DNA of 6,469 nt from DASXTS01 sp036505275 (GTDB lineage Bacteria; Actinomycetota; Actinomycetes; Mycobacteriales; Pseudonocardiaceae), in contig DASXTS010000228.1 of the NCBI GenBank assembly GCA_036505275.1, forward strand, positions 1-6,469, in the 5' to 3' direction. Both the position numbers and the translations under genes were made by a program. Position 1 is the first letter of the stretch; each line of letters begins with the position of its first letter. Below, piece by piece: positions 1 to 4,703 of the stretch. Under the pieces are notes generated by a model. That model did no database searches and was not told the DNA's origin. It saw nothing but the letters and a program-made list of their open reading frames with translations.

Positions 1-44
1 AGACACGTGTGTCCGCACGTAGAGACACGTGTGTCCGCGCGTCC
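1..44. repeat. 22-bp tandem repeat with palindromic core (probable operator pair)
   Basis: Two head-to-tail copies begin at 1 and 23. Both contain AGACACGTGTGTCCGC followed by RCGT, and they differ only in the last few bases. Each copy contains the inverted repeat GACAC-GT-GTGTC (2-13 and 24-35). A further palindrome, GTCCGGAC, follows at 41-48. Two dyads spaced 22 bp, about two helical turns, would lie on the same DNA face. That is a common arrangement for a dimeric repressor, for example of the TetR type. The target gene could be the cyclotransferase downstream or a divergent gene left of the window. The repeat is seen directly; the operator role is inferred. Confidence 0.5.
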
Positions 45-211
45 GGACATGGGTCTTGGGCGGTCGTGTCGGGCGGTGCGGCCCATAACCGCGGCCCCGA
101 TGACCTGATGGAATGGTTCTGGCCCCCGGCCCGCGCGTCGCAGCCCACTGCCAGGCTGTCAACGTGGTTCCACCGGGGGGCCGGAGAACGCGCCGTGGCA
201 CCCTGGTCCGG

Positions 212-1018
212 GTGCGGGTGCCGCTGAAGGTCATCGCCGCCGTCACCGCGGCCGTGGCGACCGTGGCCACGGCGGGCTGCTCAGCAACGGCGTCCGCCCC
301 GGAAACCGCAACCGCCACCGGCGAGCCGCAGCGGCTGCGAGTGCGGGTGCTGGAGGTGCGGCCGCACGACCGTTCGGCGTTCACTCAGGGTTTTGAGCTG
401 GCCGACGGCGTGCTGTACGAGGGAACCGGGCTGGTGGGTGGCTCCGCGATCCTGGCAACCGATCCGGCGTCCGGAGAGGTGCGGCAGCGGGTCGTCCTGC
501 CGAACCCGCTGTTCGGCGAGGGCATCACGGTGGTAGGTCAGCGCATCTGGCAGCTCACCTGGCGTGACGGCAGGGCAATCGAGCGGGACAGGGCCACCCT
601 CGCCGAGTTGCGGCGCGTGCCATACGCCGGCGAGGGGTGGGGGCTGTGCTACGACGGTGACCGGTTGGTCATGAGCGACGGCACCGACCGGCTGCAGTTC
701 CGCTCGCCGGACACTTTCGGGTCCGTCGGCGGGGTGCGGGTGCGGCTGGCCGGCGGCACGGTCGACCGGCTCAACGAGCTGGAGTGCGCCGCCGGTGCGG
801 TCTGGGCAAATGTCTGGCAGACCGATCGCATTCTCCGGATCGACCCTGCGACGGGAACGGTGACCGGCGTCGTGGATGCGGGCGGACTGCTTACCGCCAC
901 CGAACGCGCCAGCGCTGACGTCCTCAACGGCATCGCTGCAGTGCCAGGCGGCAACGAATTCCTGATTACCGGCAAGCGCTGGCCGCACACCTTCCGGGTA
1001 CGGTTCGAGCCGGCCTGA
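212..1018 (+). CDS. Glutaminyl-peptide cyclotransferase (glutamine cyclotransferase), predicted lipoprotein
   Basis: The product is predicted to convert N-terminal glutamine of peptides or proteins to pyroglutamate with release of ammonia, outside the membrane. It belongs to the plant/bacterial beta-propeller glutaminyl cyclase family (Glu_cyclase_2 type). With the GTG start at 212 it has 268 residues. It opens with a basic n-region, a hydrophobic stretch and an AGC lipobox-like end at Cys23, followed by a Ser/Thr/Ala-rich linker. The family signature blocks appear in order: HDRSAFTQGF (52-61), YEGTG (69-73), EGWGLCYDG (141-149), MSDGT (154-158), LNELEC (187-192), ANVWQTDRI (199-207), LNGIA (238-242) and LITGKRWP (251-258). 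The length is normal for the family. The frame is open back to ATG 113, but that start gives an unusually long Arg/Pro-rich n-region. GTG 212 or GTG 218 fits a signal peptide better, although neither has a good ribosome binding site. The lipobox is imperfect (Thr at -3), so simple secretion or N-terminal anchoring is also possible. The family call is firm; the exact start is not. Confidence 0.88.
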   Translation: MRVPLKVIAAVTAAVATVATAGCSATASAPETATATGEPQRLRVRVLEVRPHDRSAFTQGFELADGVLYEGTGLVGGSAILATDPASGEVRQRVVLPNPLFGEGITVVGQRIWQLTWRDGRAIERDRATLAELRRVPYAGEGWGLCYDGDRLVMSDGTDRLQFRSPDTFGSVGGVRVRLAGGTVDRLNELECAAGAVWANVWQTDRILRIDPATGTVTGVVDAGGLLTATERASADVLNGIAAVPGGNEFLITGKRWPHTFRVRFEPA

Positions 1019-1035
1019 GACTCGTCTGACCCGGA

Positions 1036-1079
1036 GTTGCCGAGCTTGTCGGCCACGGTGGGCCCGTCCGCCGTCGGGC
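1036..1079 (+). terminator. Two adjacent hairpins after the cyclotransferase gene (possible terminator)
   Basis: About 20 bp after the TGA stop, GCCGA (1039-1043) pairs with TCGGC (1049-1053) around a 5-nt loop. The stem extends to GT/AC across one mismatch. A second stem, GCCCG (1062-1066) with CGGGC (1075-1079), follows with an 8-nt loop. There is no T-tract, as is common for actinobacterial intrinsic terminators, so this is a plausible but weak call. Confidence 0.35.
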
Positions 1080-1207
1080 TGGCAATCGTGATCATCCGAG
1101 ATGACCATAACGACTAAATGCCGACTATCCCGTCGGTCATTGCCATTCCGCAAATACGACAATAGCGCGGCGTTGATGGTCTGGATGGTTGGCTTCGCGA
1201 CCCGATC

Positions 1208-1230
1208 GGCTATTCAACGTTTGAATACCC
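1208..1230. promoter_or_regulatory. Palindromic operator-like site upstream of the MFS gene
   Basis: TATTCAA (1211-1217) and TTGAATA (1221-1227) form a perfect 7-bp inverted repeat around CGT. After one mismatch the symmetry continues with GG (1208-1209) and CC (1229-1230). It lies 83 bp upstream of the GTG start at 1310, and AT-rich arms like these are rare in this GC-rich sequence. The size and symmetry are typical of a dimeric helix-turn-helix repressor site (TetR or ArsR-like). No regulator gene is visible in the window, so the regulator is unknown. Confidence 0.55.
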
Positions 1231-1298
1231 GTTCGTACGCGGGATCACCAGCCGGACGCGCCTGTCGTCCATCACACCGATCAGCCGCCCGGTGCGGC

Positions 1299-1302
1299 AG
1301 GA
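1299..1302 (+). promoter_or_regulatory. Ribosome binding site deciding the GTG start of the MFS gene
   Basis: AGGA sits 7 nt before GTG 1310. This supports that start over reading frames that open further upstream on other phases. Confidence 0.55.
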
Positions 1303-1309
1303 TTGAGCT

Positions 1310-3412
1310 GTGTCCTGGTCGGCAACCCCAGATGACCGCTCCGGCGGCCGCCGCAAACGCGGTCGGCGCGAGCCGCGCTGGGTCACCGACCGGGCCCGCG
1401 AGATTGCGGACGCACCACCGGTGCCGCGTCGGCGCCCCGGTGAGCCGGGACGCGACTCCGGCTCCCGGTACGACCAGCACTGGGACGACGGCCACGAACC
1501 CCGGCGCGACGAGCCCGAACCCCGATACGGCGACCATCAGCGCCGGTACGGCGACGGCTCGGGGTACGCAGACGAGCCACCGCACGGGGAAGGCCGGCGG
1601 TACGGCGCTCGTGACCGTGGTTGGGAGGAACCGCCACGTCGACGTGGGTTGCCGCCCGCCAACCCAGGCAACCACAACGATGCCCGCGGCCGGGGCGACC
1701 ACGGAGGACCACAACCATGGCAGGTCGATCGCGACCAGTGGCCACGGCGGCAGCCCAACCGACCAGAAGACCGCAGCCACATCCGACCGGAAGACCGCAG
1801 CCACATCCGACCTGAAGACCGCGGCCACAACCCACCGGAAGACCGCGGCCACAACCCACAGGAAGGCCGCGGCCACAACCCACCGCAAGACCGTAGTCGC
1901 GACGACGGCGGCGCCGAGCGAGGCCATCCCGACGACCGCACCGTTGGCCCGCGGAAGCTGACGGTGACCAGGGTCGCGGCCTGGCGCAGCCGCCAGCTCA
2001 CGCAGTCGGGCATCGCGGCATTCCGCCGGGCCGCGACCGCGGATGGCGCCGACCGCTCGGGGCTGACGGCGCTCACCTTCCCCGTCATGGCGAGCAATGC
2101 CGCCGACGCCGCGCTCGCCGTGGCGCTGGCGAACACGCTGTTCTTCTCGGCCGCCACCGCGGAGAGCAAGACCAAGGTCGCGCTCTACCTGCTGATCACG
2201 GTGGCGCCCTTCGCGCTGCTGGCGCCCGTGATCGGTCCCCTGCTGGACCGGCTGCAGCGGGGCCGGCGGGTCGCGCTGTCGGTCAGCTTTGTTGGCCGCG
2301 CTCTGCTGGCCCTCGTCCTGGCGCAGCACTTCGACGACTGGCTGCTGTACCCGGCTGCGCTCGGCTTCATGGTGCTAACTCGCAGCTTCGGCCTGCTCAA
2401 GGCCGCGGTCACGCCGCGGGTGCTGCCCCCAGGGATGACACTGACCAAAACGAACTCCCGGCTCGCCGTCTTCGGGCTTGCCGCGGGTGGCGTGGTCGGC
2501 TCGATCGCCGTTGGCTTTGTCTGGGCGTTGGGATCGGCGGGCGCTTTGTGGTTCACCGCGACGGTCTGCCTGGTCGGCGCCTGGCTGTGTCTACGGATCC
2601 CGGCATGGGTCGAGGTCACGGAGGGCGAGGTGCCCGCCTCCCTGCTCGACCACGGAGACGAGCAGCAGCGGTCCGGTCGCCGTCGGGAACCGCTGAGCCA
2701 GCACGTCGTCGTGGCGCTGTGGGGCAACGGCACGATCCGCATCCTGACCGGATTCCTCACGCTGTTCGTCGCGTTCGTGGTCAAGGCGCAGACCGAGCAC
2801 TCACCGTGGAAGCAGCTCGTGCTGGTCGGCATGGTCGGAGCGGCGGCCGGCGCCGGCAATGTCGCCGGCAACGCGCTCGGCGCGCGGCAGCACTTCGGCA
2901 AGCCCGACCAGGTCATCCTGACCTGCGTCGGCATCGTGCTGAGCGCGGCGGTGCTGGCCGCGCTGATGGGCGACATCGCCACCGCGGTCATCGTCGGCCT
3001 GGTCGGCTCGACGTGCAGCTCGCTGGCCAAGGTCTGCCAGGACGCCGTTGTCCAGCAGGACATGTCCGAGGAGTCACGAGCGTCCGCGTTCGGCCGGGCC
3101 GAGACGATCCTGCAGCTGTCCTGGACCTTCGGCGGCGCGCTCGGCGTGCTGCTGCCGCCGGTCTACTGGCTGGGCTTCACGGTCGTCTCGGCGTTGTTGC
3201 TGCTCGGCACGGTGCAGACCGCCATGGCACACCACGGCCGGTCGCTGATCCCGCCGCTCAGCGCGCTCCGGCAGCGCCACGTACGGCCGCGCGGCCGCCG
3301 GCAACGCGGAACCCGCCGAAGCAACGGCCCGAGCAGCGGGCAGACCGACCGGAAGGACGGAAACCACGCCGGCGATCAACCCGGTCAGCCGCCGCAGTGG
3401 GAGCGTCCGTGA
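1310..3412 (+). CDS. MFS transporter with long disordered, repeat-bearing N-terminal domain
   Basis: This is a predicted 12-helix inner-membrane transporter of the major facilitator superfamily; the substrate is unknown. The 700 residues divide into three parts. Residues 1-250 are hydrophilic and rich in Arg, Pro, Gly, Asp and His, and include the tandem 8-residue repeats at 151-198. Residues 253-640 carry about 12 hydrophobic segments (roughly 253-281, 289-311, 320-338, 344-360, 384-405, 408-428, 475-491, 500-523, 534-552, 555-575, 600-617, 620-640). Residues 641-700 form a basic tail. A motif-A-like loop, GPLLDRLQRGRR (309-320), lies between helices 2 and 3, and a hydrophilic central loop spans 430-470. 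The stretch from about 214 to 252 just before helix 1 is basic and looks helical. GTG 1310 is chosen for its AGGA ribosome binding site. The gene overlaps the next one by GTGA. From memory, mycobacterial Rv0876c (about 548 aa) is the likely counterpart and lacks much of this N-terminal length. The MFS fold is well supported; a role in drug, lipid or metabolite export is only inferred. Confidence 0.88.
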   Translation: MSWSATPDDRSGGRRKRGRREPRWVTDRAREIADAPPVPRRRPGEPGRDSGSRYDQHWDDGHEPRRDEPEPRYGDHQRRYGDGSGYADEPPHGEGRRYGARDRGWEEPPRRRGLPPANPGNHNDARGRGDHGGPQPWQVDRDQWPRRQPNRPEDRSHIRPEDRSHIRPEDRGHNPPEDRGHNPQEGRGHNPPQDRSRDDGGAERGHPDDRTVGPRKLTVTRVAAWRSRQLTQSGIAAFRRAATADGADRSGLTALTFPVMASNAADAALAVALANTLFFSAATAESKTKVALYLLITVAPFALLAPVIGPLLDRLQRGRRVALSVSFVGRALLALVLAQHFDDWLLYPAALGFMVLTRSFGLLKAAVTPRVLPPGMTLTKTNSRLAVFGLAAGGVVGSIAVGFVWALGSAGALWFTATVCLVGAWLCLRIPAWVEVTEGEVPASLLDHGDEQQRSGRRREPLSQHVVVALWGNGTIRILTGFLTLFVAFVVKAQTEHSPWKQLVLVGMVGAAAGAGNVAGNALGARQHFGKPDQVILTCVGIVLSAAVLAALMGDIATAVIVGLVGSTCSSLAKVCQDAVVQQDMSEESRASAFGRAETILQLSWTFGGALGVLLPPVYWLGFTVVSALLLLGTVQTAMAHHGRSLIPPLSALRQRHVRPRGRRQRGTRRSNGPSSGQTDRKDGNHAGDQPGQPPQWERP
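1760..1903 (+). repeat. Six tandem 24-bp (8-residue) repeats inside the MFS gene
   Basis: Six in-frame 24-bp units encode, in order, RPEDRSHI, RPEDRSHI, RPEDRGHN, PPEDRGHN, PQEGRGHN and PPQDRSRD. The first four are nearly identical in DNA and the last two have drifted. The units are contiguous with no spacers, so this is a coding minisatellite that can expand or contract by 8 residues without a frameshift. It lies in the predicted cytoplasmic disordered domain. Confidence 0.93.
3399..3403 (+). promoter_or_regulatory. Ribosome binding site for the DUF2771 gene
   Basis: GGGAG lies inside the end of the MFS gene, 5 nt before GTG 3409. It favours that start over the in-frame GTG at 3397. Confidence 0.6.
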
Positions 3413-3888
3413 GGCCGCCAGCCATCCTGGCCGTCCTGGTCGCGCTCACCACCCTCACCGCCGCTTGCACGGGCCGCGACGACACCCCGCCGCGGGTCAC
3501 CTTCTCCGCCGCCGGCAACACCGCCGTCGCTGGCCCGACCCAACTCTGTGACGTGCAGGTGCAGAACTGCACGGCCGACCCCAAGGCCGCGGTCGTGCTG
3601 CGGGTGCCGCGCGGTCAGCCCCTGGAGATCTCGGTGCCAAAAGCCATCGGTGAGACGCCGTGGCTGGTCGTCTTCGGCTACCGGACCGGCAGCGGCGAGA
3701 AGGTCAGCGCGCGCAGCGACGTGTTTGCCAGCAATGAGCGGCACGCGTACACCCTCGTCCTGCCGGACGCCGACGCCCAGCTCGAGACGGCCGAGGTGCA
3801 GCAGCTCGGGGGCACGCTCATCCAGGGCCGGGACGGCATCGACTTCCCGACCCGCGGCACCTGGGTGCTTTCCGTGGACGACCGCTAG
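3409..3888 (+). CDS. DUF2771-family exported protein, probable lipoprotein
   Basis: This is a 159-residue protein of unknown function. It has a short signal peptide with Arg2, a hydrophobic core over residues 5-18, and Cys20 after LTAA, which resembles a lipobox but is not ideal. Lipid anchoring on the outer face of the membrane is therefore likely but unproven. The mature part is a small beta-rich-looking domain with two further cysteines, Cys47 and Cys54 (LCDVQVQNC), which could form a disulphide. It ends in GTWVLSVDDR. The overall pattern matches the DUF2771 family as I remember it, which includes Rv0875c beside the MFS gene Rv0876c in M. tuberculosis. Its GTG start overlaps the MFS stop (GTGA) and has a GGGAG site, so the two are probably translationally coupled. 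By analogy with mycobacterial lipoprotein/MFS pairs such as LprG-P55 (Rv1411c-Rv1410c), it may assist the transporter from outside. That role is an inference. Confidence 0.82.
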   Translation: MRPPAILAVLVALTTLTAACTGRDDTPPRVTFSAAGNTAVAGPTQLCDVQVQNCTADPKAAVVLRVPRGQPLEISVPKAIGETPWLVVFGYRTGSGEKVSARSDVFASNERHAYTLVLPDADAQLETAEVQQLGGTLIQGRDGIDFPTRGTWVLSVDDR

Positions 3889-3892
3889 AGAC

Positions 3893-3914
3893 CCGCTGGT
3901 CCGCGGACCAGCCG
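3893..3914. terminator. Palindromic bidirectional terminator between convergent genes
   Basis: GCTGGTCCGCGGACCAGC (3895-3912) is a perfect 18-bp palindrome. One further C/G pair (3893/3914) lies outside a single mismatch. It occupies almost the whole 26-bp gap between the DUF2771 stop and the stop of the opposing cold-shock gene. RNA from either strand would form the same GC-rich hairpin. It lacks a U-tract, so the terminator call rests on position and symmetry. Confidence 0.6.
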
Positions 3915-4304
3915 TCAGCCGGGGTCGAGCTCGTGGGCCACCGCGCGCACGACGTCGGCGACGCGCTTGACGTTGCGCCGGTCCGGGTAGCGGCCCCGCC
4001 GGAGGTCGGGCTGCACCTTGGCCTCCAGCAGCTTGATCATGTCCTCGATCAGCCCGTGCAGCTCCTCGGCCGGCCGCCGCTGAGCCTCGGCCACCGACGG
4101 CGGCGGGTCGACCAGCCGGACCGACAGCGCCTGCGGCCCGCGACGGCCCTCCGCGACGCCGAACTCCACCCGCTGGCCGGCCTTGAGCGCCGTGGTCCCG
4201 TGCGGCAGCGCGGAGGAACGGACGTACACGTCCTCGCCGCCGTCCTGGGTCACGAAGCCGAAGCCCTTGTCCGCGTCGTACCACTTGACCTTGCCGCTCG
4301 GCAC
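3915..4304 (-). CDS. cspB: Cold-shock-domain protein with conserved C-terminal extension (CspB/Rv0871-like)
   Basis: This is a cytoplasmic single-stranded nucleic-acid-binding protein and probable RNA chaperone, 129 residues from GTG 4304. Residues 2-66 form the cold-shock domain, with the GKVKWYD start (4-10) and RNP1 KGFGFV (13-18). The RNP2 region reads DVYVRSSAL (25-33), where the usual His-Phe of VFVHFSAI is replaced by Arg-Ser. After a PPP linker (67-69) comes an extension of about 60 residues, RPAEELHGLIEDMIKLLE then LRRGRYPDR and a final helix. It makes the protein nearly twice the size of E. coli CspA and matches my recollection of mycobacterial CspB (about 135 aa). The start at 4304 fits these homologues (MP[ST]GKVKW). 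It also has an AAAGCGGTGA stretch upstream that partly matches the anti-Shine-Dalgarno complement at good spacing. GTG 4313 would add three residues. The gene converges on the DUF2771 gene and diverges from the small membrane protein gene. Confidence 0.92.
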   Translation of the reverse strand: MPSGKVKWYDADKGFGFVTQDGGEDVYVRSSALPHGTTALKAGQRVEFGVAEGRRGPQALSVRLVDPPPSVAEAQRRPAEELHGLIEDMIKLLEAKVQPDLRRGRYPDRRNVKRVADVVRAVAHELDPG

Positions 4305-4332
4305 TACCCTCACCGCTTTCTCGCTTACAGCC

Positions 4333-4402
4333 CGTGCCGGGCGTGCACCATGTCGCGTCTGGCACGATGAACGCGCCCCGAGCTGGCCCGAGACGCGTGC
4401 CA
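4333..4402. promoter_or_regulatory. Divergent promoter region with three GGCACG/CGTGCC hexamers
   Basis: In the 129 bp between the two divergent starts, the hexamer occurs at 4333-4338 (CGTGCC), 4361-4366 (GGCACG) and 4396-4401 (CGTGCC). The last two extend to TGGCACG (4360-4366) and CGTGCCA (4396-4402). A second inverted pair, CGCGTCT (4354-4360) and AGACGCG (4391-4397), interleaves with it. These could be binding sites for a shared regulator. In GC-rich DNA chance is a real alternative. Confidence 0.25.
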
Positions 4403-4421
4403 TCAGCCTACGCGTTATGGC

Positions 4422-4427
4422 TACAGT
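4422..4427 (+). promoter_or_regulatory. -10 element (TACAGT) of a probable leaderless promoter
   Basis: TACAGT fits the actinobacterial TANNNT -10 pattern and ends exactly 6 nt before ATG 4434. Transcription would therefore start at the initiation codon itself. No ribosome binding site precedes that ATG, which agrees with a leaderless mRNA. No clear -35 is visible, as is common for such promoters. Confidence 0.55.
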
Positions 4428-4433
4428 GCCGCC

Positions 4434-4667
4434 ATGCGACAGCGTTCCCAGCGCGACCAGGTCCTTACCGCGGCCATGCTGCTGTTCGCCACCGGCCTGC
4501 TGGCCCTGGCCGTCACGTTCGGGCTGTTCGCCTCCGGCCATCGGCGGCTCCCGATGTGGCTGAGCCTGTCAAGCCTCCTGCTCCCCGTCGGCCTGGCGGT
4601 CGGCGTCATCAGGACCCGCCGCCAGGCCCGGCTGTCCCAGCGCCCCGAACAGCACCCAGACGACTAA
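4434..4667 (+). CDS. Small two-helix membrane protein of unknown function
   Basis: This is a 77-residue protein I do not recognise as a named family. A basic N-terminus (MRQRSQR) is followed by a hydrophobic segment at about 10-32 and a short loop containing GHRR. A second hydrophobic segment spans about 40-58, and the tail is Arg/Gln-rich and hydrophilic (TRRQARLSQR, ending PDD). The positive-inside rule puts both ends in the cytoplasm as a helical hairpin. The gene diverges from the cold-shock gene, with 129 bp between starts, and may share its control region. Reality of the gene is supported by a clean ATG, the two well-formed membrane segments, the leaderless -10 element and a stop just before the convergent acyl-CoA synthetase. 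No function can be assigned from sequence. Confidence 0.7.
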   Translation: MRQRSQRDQVLTAAMLLFATGLLALAVTFGLFASGHRRLPMWLSLSSLLLPVGLAVGVIRTRRQARLSQRPEQHPDD

Positions 4668-4690
4668 CTCCGGCTCCGGCTCGCCCCTGT

Positions 4691-4702
4691 CCACGGCCGT
4701 GG
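4691..4702. terminator. 12-bp perfect palindrome at a convergent gene end (possible terminator)
   Basis: CCACGGCCGTGG lies in the 36-bp gap between the small membrane protein stop and the acyl-CoA synthetase stop. Only one base separates it from the latter. It could form a short hairpin in transcripts of both strands, but the stem is short and has no T-tract. Confidence 0.3.
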
Positions 4703-4703
4703 C

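Larger units (their letters stand above)
1019..1309. other. 291-bp intergenic region with AT-rich promoter-like segment
   Basis: I see no convincing gene here on either strand. After the hairpins, base composition drops clearly in GC from about 1082 to 1230, compared with all flanking sequence. Within this patch, ATGACC (1101-1106) is inverted as GGTCAT (1135-1140), and CCGAC (1121-1125) is inverted as GTCGG (1132-1136). The two right-hand arms overlap, so the pairings are alternatives. A strong dyad lies at 1211-1227. The patch most likely holds the promoter and control sites of the MFS-DUF2771 operon. A weak sigma-70-like pair, TTGGCT (1189-1194) and TATTCA (1211-1216) with 16-bp spacing, would place the -10 inside the dyad. 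Confidence 0.5.

Noticed and set aside
281..1162. Long open frame antisense to the cyclotransferase gene
   Set aside because: It mirrors a clear enzyme gene, its peptide has no recognisable motif, and GC-rich codon use leaves antisense frames open.
1760..1903. CRISPR array
   Set aside because: The repeat units are contiguous, without spacers, in frame and partly degenerate, so they are a coding tandem repeat.
1101..1961. Plus-strand open frame of 286 codons overlapping the MFS N-terminus
   Set aside because: Its Thr/Ala/Arg-rich low-complexity product is the phase-shifted reading of the 24-bp repeats. The MFS frame has the ribosome binding site and continues into a real domain.
1214..2329. 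Antisense open frame of 371 codons with Val/Ala-rich repeats
   Set aside because: It is another shadow of the repeat region and of membrane codons on the opposite strand; no start signal or family motif.
2548..3408. Long 5' extension of the DUF2771 reading frame inside the MFS gene
   Set aside because: The Arg/Ala-rich reading is out of phase with the MFS membrane helices, whereas GTG 3409 has a ribosome binding site followed by a signal peptide.
4305..4541. Upstream extension of the cold-shock frame to 4541
   Set aside because: The extra residues are low-complexity, would overlap the divergent gene, and known homologues begin at MP[ST]GKVKW.
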